Part shown: positions 46,641-57,526 of the stretch, in pieces
Position numbering within the stretch: position 1 is the stretch's first letter
How the letters are laid out: every line of letters begins with the position of its first letter
Assembly: GCA_018340805.1 (NCBI GenBank)
Contig: JACMZG010001911.1
Span: 58,041,617-58,105,616 of the forward strand
Direction of reading: 5' to 3'
Length of the DNA: 64,000 nucleotides
Origin: Microvelia longipes
Taxonomy: Eukaryota; Arthropoda; Insecta; Hemiptera; Veliidae
Notes under the pieces: generated by a model
What the model saw: only the letters and a program-made list of their open reading frames with translations
Database searches by the model: none
Told to the model about the DNA's origin: nothing
Translations under genes and position numbers: made by a program

Positions 46641-47022
46641 AAGAGTTGAAACTACCAGTACCATTCAGTACCATTCTCGCGCCCGTGAGAGCAACATCGA
46701 GAGTGTATACGCATATCCGTGCACTACAAACCTTCACAAAACTATTTTACTAATCAGATAGATTACAAAAAAAGAAAATGCAAAAAAACATTTTGATTTT
46801 TATCAATTAAAATATTATTGTTAAGATAGTTCAGTATAAGTAGATAAATGTATTGGATAAAACTAGAGGTAAATATATAGGATATAAACAATCTAATAGT
46901 ACAAAGAAATGTAATAAACTCGAACAAAAAATATTTTTTTTATATATATATATCGCTCGATAAATCATTACAAATAATCAAGTTAACAGTGAAAAAAATA
47001 TATATTAAATAAATAAAATAAA

Positions 47023-48171
47023 ATGGCGCATGCGTGTAATACATGCGGTGGCGAAACAAAAGTAATCAATAAATTATCGTGCAAAACATGCAAACGGTGT
47101 TTTCATCATTCATGTGAAGGAATAAAAACTAAAACATTTAAATCGATGTCAAATAATAAAAAGAATGAATGGCAATGTAATGAATGTAAAACTAAAACTG
47201 CCAATAAAAGCAAAGAGAAAAATAAAGAATATATTGACAGCAAAACTAACGAGAATGATACAAATGAAGATGATTCTAATAGCGAAAGTGATGACACTGA
47301 TGAGTTAGATGCAAGCAGCGGTGAAGATTCCGATGAGGAAAAAGGCGACACAAATGAAGGCAATGAAGTATCAGAAGAAATAATGAAAAAATTAGATAAA
47401 AAAATGAATTTAATTATAAAAAAACTCGATAAACTAGATAAGCTAGATAAGAAAATAAACCAAATATCAGAAACTGTTAAAAAACTAAAAAAAGAAAACA
47501 AAGAAAAAGACGATAAAATTCTTGAATTACAGAAGGAAATAGAAAATTTAAAAAATAATAAAATTGTTAATTATGAAAATGTAGATATGGAAGAGCTCAA
47601 GCAAAGAAGTAGAATATATAATCTAGAAATAACAGGGGTCCCTGTTACTGCTAACGAAGACTGTTATGCGCTTGTTGAAAAAATAGGAACAGAAATTGGC
47701 ATTGTAAACCCTAGAAATCAGGTTGATATCGCCCACAGAGTGGCAACAAGTAAGAAAGGAGCCATAAAGCCTATAATTGTACTGATGAAAACACGTACTG
47801 ATAAAGCAGCGTGGATAAAAGCAGCAAAGCAAGCAAGAATATATGCTGATAAAGTAAATTCTTCCTTCAATAAAGATCTCAAAGTTATAGTAAATGAGCA
47901 CCTCACTAAGAGAAACAAAACACTTATATGGCTGACTAAGAGGGTGGCAGAAAAATATCATTACAAATATGTGTGGACGAGGGATGGAAACATATTCATA
48001 AAACAAATTGAAGGGGCCTCTACTATCAGAATAATCTCTAACAGACAGCTTCAAGAGATAGATATAGAGAATCAAGTAAAGGAGCTGTACCCTTTACCCC
48101 CCTCCTCCCCATCTTCACATCAGGCAGAATCTTCCCACTCCAGGCACTTAAAAATCCAACCAATCAGCTAA
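47023..48171 (+). CDS. LINE ORF1 protein: PHD finger, coiled coil, RRM-like domain
   Basis: 382 residues, uninterrupted. Residues 5-55 form a C4HC3 PHD-type finger: C5, C8, C20, C23, H28, C31, C52, C55. An acidic Asp/Glu/Ser tract spans about 75-115, then a Lys-rich coiled coil (about 120-190) with LDKLDKLDKK repeats. From 195 to 345 comes an L1-ORF1/transposase_22-like region: RSRIYNLEITGVP, then VDIAHRV and a Trp-containing strand, ending ASTIRIISNRQLQEI. ORF1 proteins of this type bind the element RNA. The frame is open although ORF2 is dead, so the protein could still be made if transcribed. Confidence 0.9.
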   Translation: MAHACNTCGGETKVINKLSCKTCKRCFHHSCEGIKTKTFKSMSNNKKNEWQCNECKTKTANKSKEKNKEYIDSKTNENDTNEDDSNSESDDTDELDASSGEDSDEEKGDTNEGNEVSEEIMKKLDKKMNLIIKKLDKLDKLDKKINQISETVKKLKKENKEKDDKILELQKEIENLKNNKIVNYENVDMEELKQRSRIYNLEITGVPVTANEDCYALVEKIGTEIGIVNPRNQVDIAHRVATSKKGAIKPIIVLMKTRTDKAAWIKAAKQARIYADKVNSSFNKDLKVIVNEHLTKRNKTLIWLTKRVAEKYHYKYVWTRDGNIFIKQIEGASTIRIISNRQLQEIDIENQVKELYPLPPSSPSSHQAESSHSRHLKIQPIS

Positions 48172-48588
48172 GACAGTCTATTCTTAATTCTTTGTAGATA
48201 AAAATATCATACAATATAATATATATAAATTATCATATAATAAATATATAATATAATATGGTAGTGTAATATAATATAATATAATAAATAAATATAATAA
48301 TATATAATATATAATATATATATAAATATAATTAAATAATAAATTATAATATAAATAATGATAATAATATATATTAAATTAAGAGTTGATGTTACAACAT
48401 TAATGTTGAACATGATTATGTTTATTATAAATAATAAGGTTATTTTTTTTTTTTTGTAATTATTGTTTGCTCCTATATTATTATAAGATAGTATTAGTAT
48501 AAGTATAGTATTAACTATACTCTTGCATATTAACTAATAACTATATACCATAAAATTAATTAATCATTTATTTGCTTATACAAAAATA
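48172..48588. other. Inter-ORF region of the LINE
   Basis: Low-complexity AT/TAATA repeats (48205-48370) without coding content. Confidence 0.6.
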
Positions 48589-49798
48589 CAGGGTGTCCCC
48601 GGATGGGGTTGCCTATACGTGTAAATGACAAAAAATTTCATTTTTCGACAAAAAGTCACTCTTGATAAAGCTCCTGCATGTCTTTAAACTAGATTTATCA
48701 TATTTTTATTTTTTTATTTTTAAGGGTGGACTCAAAAACTGCAATTTTTAAAAAATGGACGAAGAGTAAAGTAGGTTTATTGTTTATTTTTCGACAAAAT
48801 GTCACTCTTTACAAAATGTTCTGTTTGTTTTTAAATGAAGATTTATCATATTAGAAAAATTATACCATGTAAACTGCACTCAAAATTCACATTTTTTTGA
48901 AACTGCATCAAGAGTAAAGTAGGCTCATTTTTCATTTCTCGACAAAACGTCACTCTTCATAAATAATTCTGCTTGGCTTTAAATGTAGGAATACCACATT
49001 AAAAAATAAAATTGATGTAAAATGTATTTAATAATTTTTAACTTTTATAATTGCATTAAGAATAAGTGGTTGAAATATTGATTTTTTCAAATAAATGTCA
49101 CTCTTTATAAAATGTTCTATTTCCCATTCAAAACTATTATATGCCATTAAAAAGTTAATTATGAAATATTCGGGTTTTAGTGTCCCCCGATTAGGTTGCC
49201 TATACGTGTGAATGAAAAAAAATTTCATTTTTCGACAAAAAGTCATTCTTTATAAAAAGTTTTGCTTGTTTTTGAAAGAAGATATATCATATTACAAAAT
49301 TCAGACTATGTAAACTTCACACAATAATCACAATTTTCTAATATTGCATCAAAGTAAAGTAGGCTTATTTTTTTATTTCTCGACAAGAAGTCACTCTTCA
49401 TATTTTGTTCCACTATTCAGACCTTTAAAACGATGTATCATTTATCCAGATTGAACAACTTTTAATTTTTTCCAAAATTTGGGTAGTGGGGGTAAATTGG
49501 GTGAATTTTGAAAAAAATTATTTTGAATTTTTTTATGGAAAACTTGTCTCAGGGAAGCAATTAAACAATTTTATAAAGAATACTTTTTTTTTGAAAAGTC
49601 AAAATTAAGCCTACTTTACTCTTCGTCCATTTTTTAAAAATTGCAGTTTTTGAGTCCACCCTTAAAAATAAAAAAATAAAAATATGATAAATCTTAGTTT
49701 AAAGACATGCAGGAGCTTTTATCAAGAGTGACTTTTTGTCGAAAAATTAAATTTTTTGTCATTTACACCTATAGGCAACCCCATCCGGGGACACCCTG
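48589..49798. mobile_element. TA-flanked TIR element, 1.2 kb, tandem interior
   Basis: CAGGGTGTCCCCGGATGGGG at the left is mirrored at the right (CCCCATCC, then GGGGACACCCTG), with TA just outside. The TIR is over 150 bp with few mismatches. The interior is built of about 145-150-bp units, each holding a TCGACAAAAAGTCACTCTT-like core (near 48648, 48787, 48938, 49085, 49238, 49380). No transposase is present. It is inserted in the LINE between ORF1 and ORF2, so it is younger than the LINE. Confidence 0.9.
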
Positions 49799-50217
49799 TA
49801 TACTAAATAGCTAGATAACTTAAACTGCATGCTTAAATATTTATTTATTTGAAAATATAAAATAATTCCAAACTAACCCTAACTACTAATCTTAGTCAAT
49901 ATTTATTAATTTCTATTTTACTCCCTAATTTATTTAAATTTATTTAACTTTACTAATTTACTAATATTTTTATTCAATTTGTATACTCTATCAGTAACTT
50001 AATTATTATTTCTACTAAATACTAACACTCAAATTTACTTTTTGTACTTATTAATATTTAATCTAACTATTAAATACTAACACTTACCTTTAATACTTTA
50101 TTATCTTATTAAATTAATTATATTACTCTATTTGAACCTATTTATTTCTCTCTACTAAACACTAACAATACTATTCTTAATACTTGAGTCTACTTATTAT
50201 ACTTTATTATTTATTAC

Positions 50218-52513
50218 ATGGAAACTTTGAAATCGTTGAATGTAATTACTCATAATGTTGAAAATACTAAACTTGTTTGAAACTGGTAATGAAAATTTCA
50301 ATCAATATGGAAAAAAATATTGCATGTAACATCAGGGTGTGGCAAAAAATTTTGATGAACTGTGTGTAAGTATTGAGTCTACTAAAACAAAGTATAACAT
50401 TATTATACTATCTGAAGCATGGATCAGAAAGATACCTACTGAACTCTATAAAATTAGGGGTATACACAGTACTGCTCACAACATAATCACAACCAAATAG
50501 TTGGTTATAATGGTATTTACAGAGATGTAAATATAACAACATAGATGAGATACATATGACAGATACAAATTGCATCAAAATGACGTTAGGCAACAAAATA
50601 AAATAAATCTACTGGCTTTATACCGATCACCAAATGGAAGTACTGTATTATTTATTAATGAACTAGGTAATAAATCAAAAGTTTAAAAAACAAAATTATA
50701 ATTACGGGAGACATAACACATTAGATGACACTGACAGAGAATGAGAGCTGATGAAGCTTTATATCTTGACATGATGACGGACAACAGACTAGTTTCACTG
50801 GTAAATACCTATACAAGAGTAACTAACACGACTAGAACGACCATAGACCATGTTTTTGTGACAGATAACTTATCGAATAAAATACAAACAGTTGTCATAA
50901 AAACCTACTTTTCAGATCATTATAGCATAGGGATAAATATTAAGGAAAACGAGCGCAGGTCAGAACCAATCTCTAGAAAAATTACTGAGAGATTAAATAT
51001 GGACAAATTTAACTCATTATTGCGAAGTGAGACATGGGAAGATACCATGAGTATGACTGACACTAACGACATCGCTAACAGTATAATAACTAAGATACAG
51101 ACACATATCGAGACAGCAACAGAAATAAAACAGACAGCAAGAAAATATGTAAAAATCAAACCCTGGATAACGCATGGAATAATTACTAGTATTAGGAAGA
51201 AAGAAAAATTAAACAAAAAACTAGAAAAACAGCCATTCAATACTAAACTTAAAAACTACTTAAACAAATATAAAACAAAACTCAGTAAAATAATAAAACA
51301 GGCAAAAATAGACTACTATAAAAATAAAATCGAAGATAGCGAAAATAAAGTTAATAAAATTTGGAACATTGTTCAAGAAATCTATACAAAGAAAAATAAA
51401 GAGAAGCTAAACATTGAATTCATAAAGACTCAGGGGGGAAATAATATAGATGTTAAAAAATTACCATTGGAAGCTGCGAACTATATGGGTAAATATTTCA
51501 CGCAAGTTGGGGAAAAAATGACTGAAAACATAAGAAATAGAAATAAAAATAACGGAAAAGAAACACGTAACGAACAAACTGACGACTATGATACAACTGA
51601 ACAAAATTACTTTGAAAACTGTGAAATATTACATGAAGATATACTAGCAGCCATATCTGAACTTAGAGGCAAGTCTGGACCAGGGTTTGACTCTATTACT
51701 GTTCCAATGATAAAAAATAATATTGACCAGCTAATAAAACCGATAATGCACCTAGCAAAAACTAGTCTGAGATCAGGAGTTTTTCCTGAAACACTCAAAA
51801 TAACTATAGTTTCACCAATATACAAAGCAGGGGATACCAGTGAGGTAACGAACTACAGACCAATATGTCTAGTCCAACTGCCCGACCATACAGAGAGTAG
51901 ACTCAACTAGGTATCTTGGTGTGACTATAGACAAACTTATTTCGTGGAAAAAACATATTGACAAACTGACGACATCTTTACGAAAACTACGCTACGTTTT
52001 TATAAAAATCAGACCATACTTAACAAGAAAACAACTAAGAGCAGTATACTATGGTTTAGTAGACTCAATAATAAGCTATGGTATATTGGCATGGGGCTCA
52101 GCTACTGAAACATCTAAAAAGGCTGTACTCATCAGCAAAAAGCCATCATAAGGATTATTTCTTTAGAAAAAAAATATGAACATACAGCTCCACTATTTAA
52201 TAAACTGACAATACTGAAGACTGACTACATGTACGAACAGCAATGCTTAATTAGAATATACGACGGCAAACACACTTTACATCTGACTGAGTACAACAAT
52301 GTAAGCACCAGAGCACAGACCAACCAACTATACAAACAACCAATTTACAGAACAACGACAGCACAAAGACAATGGCAGTACAGAGCAGCGACTCTATGGA
52401 ACAACTTACCCAATCACATAAAGACCACCGACAAAAGAGATACTTTCAAAAAAAGACTAAAATTATTTTTACTAGAAATACAACTCAGAGACAGCCAACA
52501 ATACCAAGAGTAG
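50218..52513 (+). pseudogene. LINE ORF2 (endonuclease-RT), degenerate
   Basis: The endonuclease N-terminus is frameshifted: LNVITHNV near 50240, then NIIILSEAWIRKIP near 50395. The main frame (50741-51910) carries the endonuclease end (TTIDHVFVTDNL...FSDHYSI) and a long Lys-rich linker. It then gives the RT start (LRGKSGPGFDSITVPMIKN ... NYRPICLV). It jumps to RYLGVTIDKLISWKKHIDKL near 51909 in another frame. The RT palm with the FxDxxKAFD and YADD motifs is absent, so an internal deletion removed the catalytic core. The C-terminus ends at 52513. Confidence 0.88.
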
Positions 52514-52514
52514 A

Positions 52515-52775
52515 ATATGTATGTATGTGTGTGTGTATGTATGAATCTATATATGTGTGTATATGTATGTATGTATGTGTATGTATGTCTGCATGTATAT
52601 ATCTATATGTGTGTATATGTATGTATGTGGGTATGTGTGTATGTACATGTTTGTGTGTGTATAAGTATATATACAAGTGTGATAGTAAGTATTTATGTGA
52701 GTATGTGCATATGTATGTGTATATGTGAATGTATGCATATGTATACATGTGTTAGTATAAGTGTATATTAAGGTG
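52515..52775. repeat. (TATG)n/(TG)n microsatellite in LINE 3' UTR
   Basis: TGTATGTATG-type array with ATATGTGTG variants. The long ORFs over it on both strands are repeat artefacts. Confidence 0.93.
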
Positions 52776-53221
52776 AGTATGTCCCTACATTTAAATGTAA
52801 TAAATATAATAAAGTGTAATAATTAGATCTAGGATATAAGTATAAGATTTCTAAAATTAGTGATAACTTAGTTTATAAGCATAATAATAAGCGAGACAGT
52901 ACCTCCCTCCACGGCACAAGATATCTTTTTATCTTTTGTGGAGGGATAAACCTGATAATGTAACATATGTTGAATAATAATTGTATATTTTCAAATAAAG
53001 TTTATTAAAAAAAAAAAAAAAAAAACTTTGTATGATTAATACAATACATCTAAAAATACATTCCTACAAATTTCTACTCATTCGTACACCATCTGCCACC
53101 TATTATACCGCCGGTTATATTAATAATCGAAGGTGCTAAGTTTACTATATAGATGTTGCAAAATTGAACCCATAGGTAATAATATCAACAAATATTCAAA
53201 CTCTCAAGTAATGATATCTCA

Positions 53222-53750
53222 ATCAAAGATTTTGAATAAAGGGGGTGGCGCATTTAGGAACTTTTGTGACCCCATGGAAGTTGTATGAGGTAGAGAAATA
53301 GGAGCAAACTTACCTTCCCCTTGGTTATAATGAAAAAAGGCGCCAAACGCAGGTTATGTAGCAAGGTTGTCGAGTTTGCTTCTCAACTTTCTTCTATGCT
53401 TCTCGTGATTGTTACATTTGTGGTGCTTGTTAAGTCATTTGTGCTTATTTAATTTCAAATTTTGGACAATACTTTGCTACTTCAGTGTGTGATAATTTAA
53501 GCGTGTTTTGTAATAACCTTCTCAAGCAATAAACAATGGGAAACCATTGAGAGGTAAGTTTGCCTCTAAAATTTAAGACCTGCGCTGTTATAAGAATTGT
53601 AAGCATGCGCAGTTTGTACCAAGCATGTTCAATTGGTTTTGACGTGTGTTTCGTCTTTAATTTTCTCTATTTTTTTGGTTTTCGATGGGGTCACTATTTT
53701 GTATGGCAAATCGACTTAGTGCGTCATCCCCTTTATTCAAGATCCTTGAT
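53222..53750. mobile_element. TIR DNA element, about 0.53 kb
   Basis: ATCAAAGATTTTGAATAAAG followed by GGGGTGGCGCA at the left is mirrored at the right by TGCGTCATCCCCTTTATTCA and AGATCCTTGAT. An inner pair (GTGACCCC and GGGGTCAC) extends the TIR to about 55 bp. The interior has no transposase. Positions 53026-53221 and 53751-53963 show nothing. Confidence 0.78.
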
Positions 53751-53963
53751 CTCAATGGTTAAGGTTATAAAAACATAGTAAAGAGTATATACAATATACA
53801 CATAGTATAGTATATATTACACTAGAGAGGGCATAGCCTATTTTAATCTATGTTAATTCTAAAGTTAAGTCATAGTCTATCTCAATATGTTAAGAGGCTT
53901 GAAACGTCATTTTGGGGCTCTGTGTGACGTGATTAAAAACCTATTTCTTGAAGGAGTTAAGGT

Positions 53964-54183
53964 TATAATAAATAATCGAAGAATCAGTTACCGTCGATAC
54001 TTGCTGTTGGAAATAAATATCCCTGGACCGGTTTCGGCATAACGCCATCATCATGATGATGGCGTTATGCCGAAACCGGTCCAGGGATATTTATATCCAA
54101 CAGCAAGTATCGACGGTAGCTGATTCTTTGATTGCTTTTTCAACTTGCGGTAAATACAACCTTTTTAATTTTATAATAAATAA
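53964..54183. mobile_element. Foldback PLE-like insertion with 12-bp TSD (second copy)
   Basis: TATAATAAATAA at 53964-53975 and 54172-54183 is the target duplication. The insert is a near-perfect palindrome centred on CATCATCATGATGATG (about 54047-54062), with arms of about 75 bp. It then has the same TTGCGGTAAATACAACCTTT tail as the element at 37351. Each arm reads TGATGAT, GGC-loop-GCC, GAAACCGG: + strand near 54054-54079 and - strand near 54028-54053. Confidence 0.87.
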
Positions 54184-54780
54184 ATTATTTTCGACTTCGG
54201 CACATTTTTCGTGTTTGGTTTGTATTTTAAACGTTCTACAGTATAAGTTACAGTATTTTTGTTCTGTTTATTTGATTATATTAATAGTCAAAGGTGTACA
54301 GGTTATATTTTCGATGTTTCAAAATTCAACTGATACGGGCCATAAAGAAATTTATTAAAAGGTATTTCACATTAAATATTAATTGTAATAATTAAATAGT
54401 TACTAATAATTAAATATCAATTAATTATTGCTTTCTAACGAATGTGTTTGTTAAATATTTAAAAAACATTTAAGATGGAGGTTACTTAATCAAGGTATAA
54501 ACGGATAAATTTCAGTATAAGTTTTAAAATTCAAATATTAAATAAAAAACGTATTTTTTTAAAGATATTATTAAAGATTATGAAATTTAATGTAAATTTA
54601 ATAAAAATACATCGTATTAGTCTTATCAGCTTTTTAATCAGATTAGTATTTTTTTTTAAGTTTTGGTCTAAAATTGAAAAAACATTATCAATTATTAAAT
54701 ATTAATTGTAAAATATATTAGTTAACAATTATGAATAAATTTTATCATAAATAAAATGGAATATTTCATAATTGTTTTGT
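54184..54780. other. Upstream of the core promoter, no recognised content
   Basis: AT-rich, no ORF above background and no repeats recognised. Confidence 0.4.
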
Positions 54781-54811
54781 GATATCCAAGATGGCGGAGA
54801 GGGGTATAGCA

Positions 54812-54844
54812 TATAAAAGGGAGACACGGTCGGCTCTCGTCAGT
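54812..54844 (+). promoter_or_regulatory. Arthropod-type core promoter (TATA plus TCAGT initiator)
   Basis: TATAAAAG at 54812-54819 is followed by TCAGT at 54840-54844, putting the initiator A (54842) 30 bp after the TATA box, the standard spacing. It stands out as GC-richer than its surroundings (54790-54880). It could drive a host gene, or belong to an LTR-type retroelement, whose LTRs often use the same layout. Confidence 0.6.
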
Positions 54845-54888
54845 CGGCCTTCAGCCTTCATGCAGAGCGGAATATCCGATGAAGTGAA
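54842..54888 (+). other. Candidate first exon (leader) with short start frame
   Basis: From the predicted start site to a good GTAAGT donor at 54889. It has an ATG at 54860 that gives nine codons (MQSGISDEV) before the donor. A possible partner is the acceptor TTTGTTGCAG ending at 56616 (repeated at about 58661 in the second copy). The joined frame then stops after about 30 codons, so this may be a leader or non-coding transcript. I do not recognise the gene. Confidence 0.35.
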
Positions 54889-55246
54889 GTAAGTTTAAAA
54901 TTTTATTTTGTTATTCGTTTTAATCCATATAATTTTAAATTTATTTAAAGTTTATCTAGAATCTTAAAATATTTTGCATAATTATATAAGACAATTGATC
55001 GTAATATATAAGTACGATATTTTTTAGCCATATACATTGAATTTTTAGCCATTTTGAATATTCTTTTTTTCATTTCCATTTACTATTATTCTCTTTGTAT
55101 GTCTACTACAAATATTTAATTACTAATATAACTCGCATAAATATTACTTCTATAACTATTAATACTAATATCATTGTTTCCTCTATACCTGTTAGTACTA
55201 ATACTACATCATTATTTCTATTACTATAGAATAGAAATATATTGTT

Positions 55247-55271
55247 TTTATATATATATATATATTATTAA

Positions 55272-55310
<39 letters not shown>

Positions 55311-55361
55311 GAATAAATAATAAATAAATAAATATATATATATATATATATAATATATATT

Positions 55362-55441
<80 letters not shown>

Positions 55442-55457
55442 ATATATTATATATATA
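55247..55457. repeat. (TA)n microsatellite, interrupted
   Basis: AT array with AATAAATAA interruptions, ending 25 bp before the duplicated 2-kb block. Such arrays are a common cause of assembly breaks. Confidence 0.95.
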
Positions 55458-55482
55458 ACTATTTAACCTATAACTCATGCTA

Positions 55483-57525
55483 ATGTTACCTAGAGTGCCT
55501 GTATATATACGATATACAGGCACTCTAACGTAACCAATACAAGCACTATATATTACTATAACTGCAACTATTACTCATGCTATTACTATAACATAACAGT
55601 CCCTTTTAAGAGATTAATTTTTAACAAAAGTAATATATAAACCAAGTAGGGAAACTCCTATACTTACTTTGTTCAGATGCGGGGTTTGGCAAGGGATTTA
55701 ACTCCTTCCCCCTTCCCCAGTTGTCGTGTGAACGGGATTGAACACGGGGTTTAACCCTGAATCTCATTTTTTACGGTGAAATATACCGTGTGAACAGTTG
55801 GGGTTGAAACCCCTGCCAAACCCCGCGTGTGACGAAGTAACAGACACATGTAAAAATTCGGACATGCGTGATCAGCTGTTTGCTGGCTCAAAAATATAAA
55901 ATCATAGTTCAACGATGCTTGACAGATAGAGGGACCCACCCGTAAGGGCTGGAAACATTTACTTTTAATATTTTCACCCTCGCAGGATTCTACGTTGTAT
56001 CGACACTTACATGTCTTGACATTCAAGTGTCGATACAAAACGAGACGAAACATCGACACATGGTTCAGTTAAAAGTGCTGAGATTATCAAGTGTTGATAC
56101 AACGCAGAATCCTGTCATGTAAAGTGTCAAGACTACGTGGGGAGCCGGAAAAATTTGAGCCAACTCCCCAGTGGACAAAATGTGAACTACATGCAATGTA
56201 TGACAAAAAATCTCATTTGTTTTTCCACTTGGTTTATATATTACTCTAGCTAAGGGCATTTTAGACCCCACAGATATTCTGTACACTCCCCAAGGTACAA
56301 CGCTCTGCCCTGTATTTTGTTTTGCTATACACGAATGTGTGATATAGTCGATCAAGACTGCAATGAGGAAACCTCTCATATTTATAGTCTTTAATTATTA
56401 TAAAGTTTATAAACTTAAAAGTTTAAGAAACATTTTGCTTTGCTTAGCCTGAAATGGTTCTTATTATATTTGGAATAGAAATTAAAGTATCAATAAATAC
56501 TTATTTATATCTTTAGGTATTAAAGAGAGTAGTGAAGGAAGTTTTTACCTGTTGTCCTACCCTTTATAAATTTTTGTTATTTATTATAAAAATTCATTGA
56601 GATTATTTTGTTGCAGGATCGGATTTTGCTCCTGCTTCGCTTTATCTGTGTCAACCTTCGCTGGAGACCATCCTCCGTGGGATCGCCGTTTCAGTTTTAA
56701 AGATAAGTAATCAGGGTTCCGATCTAACCAATTGACACTAACCCTTTCAGTCTTGGTTTTATCGGACCCTGCCTAGGCCTACAAGATCTTCAAGAGGACG
56801 TCGAATTGGTTCGTTATTTATTATAAAACACATCACACTGTAGCATGGATATTATCTATAGGTGGTCACTGTCGGGGATTTGCCTGGTTTGGGATTGTGG
56901 GCTGACTCAGACACAATGTTAGCATAAATACTGTAGTCACGCTTTTGTGGGGGCTGTGGGGAGTGACGTAGTGATTGTAACTGCCTATAGCCCCGACCGA
57001 GGCATACGTCTCTTATGATATTATTGGTAACATTGTTGTTTGTTTTAGTACGACAGTCTTTGAATTAGGCTGTTGTCGGCAGTGGTCATCGCTAGCGCTG
57101 ATATCTGTAAAAATTTTGTAGCTTTTAACTGTTTTTAGTTATTTTTATACATATTTATAAATTTCATTTTGTATAGTTAAACTAGTTAGATGAAAAAATT
57201 AAATATGAATACATTTTATTTTGGCTAGTTGTATTTCTTTTAAACACTATACATTATTTATGAAACAAACTAACCCATTGGCTTGTTCAGAACGTTTCCG
57301 GTTTTAAGTCAAAGGTCTAATTTCACTGTAGTAACTGATAAAAAGTTACTAACTTTATGTTTTGTTATTTTTCTAATAAAATCGAATATATTTTATAAGC
57401 ATAATAAAAACCTTCTGATCAGGCACCCGCACACTTATTTTTAGGAGGTACTTGATTCATGACCCGTTGTTTAAGCCGATATATTTTTTTCATGGTTAGG
57501 CGCGGCGGGTAGGTTAGGGACTCAG
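55483..57525. repeat. 2.04-kb block, copy A
   Basis: Starts ATGTTACCTAGAGTGCC and ends GGACTCAG. It contains a short TIR element (55674-55846, with GCGGGGTTTGGCA and its mirror), a foldback pair (GATTCTACGTTGTATCGACA near 55986 mirrored near 56093-56113) and the candidate acceptor at 56616. The next block, after a single N, repeats it almost base for base; most differences are one-base homopolymer indels. Confidence 0.93.
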
Positions 57526-57526
57526 N
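57526..57526. other. Single ambiguous base N at a duplication joint
   Basis: The only N in the window. It lies exactly between the end of block A and the start of block B. It looks like an assembler's minimal gap symbol where two overlapping contig ends were placed side by side. Confidence 0.95.

Larger units (their letters stand above)
46760..53025 (+). mobile_element. Near full-length LINE with PHD-finger ORF1, ORF2 broken
   Basis: Order on the + strand: 5' region, intact ORF1 (47023-48171), a nested TIR element (48589-49798), endonuclease part of ORF2 (about 50218-50940), linker and start of the RT (to about 51885), RT thumb and C-terminus (51906-52513), a TATG/TG microsatellite, AATAAA near 52995, and a poly(A) tail at about 53006-53025. 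The 5' limit is a guess and I found no TSD. No RNase H region is seen. The layout fits a Jockey/CR1-group element. Confidence 0.85.

Noticed and set aside
50920..51240. 106-codon - strand frame opposite the LINE ORF2 linker (and those opposite ORF1 at 47106-47501 and 47623-48075)
   Set aside because: Antisense of Lys/Asn-rich coding DNA, giving hydrophobic Phe/Leu/Ser-rich artefacts.
54842..56710. A confident protein-coding gene joining the leader at 54842-54888 to the acceptor at 56616
   Set aside because: The joined frame is only about 40 codons, differs between the two block copies and matches nothing I recognise; kept only as a candidate leader.
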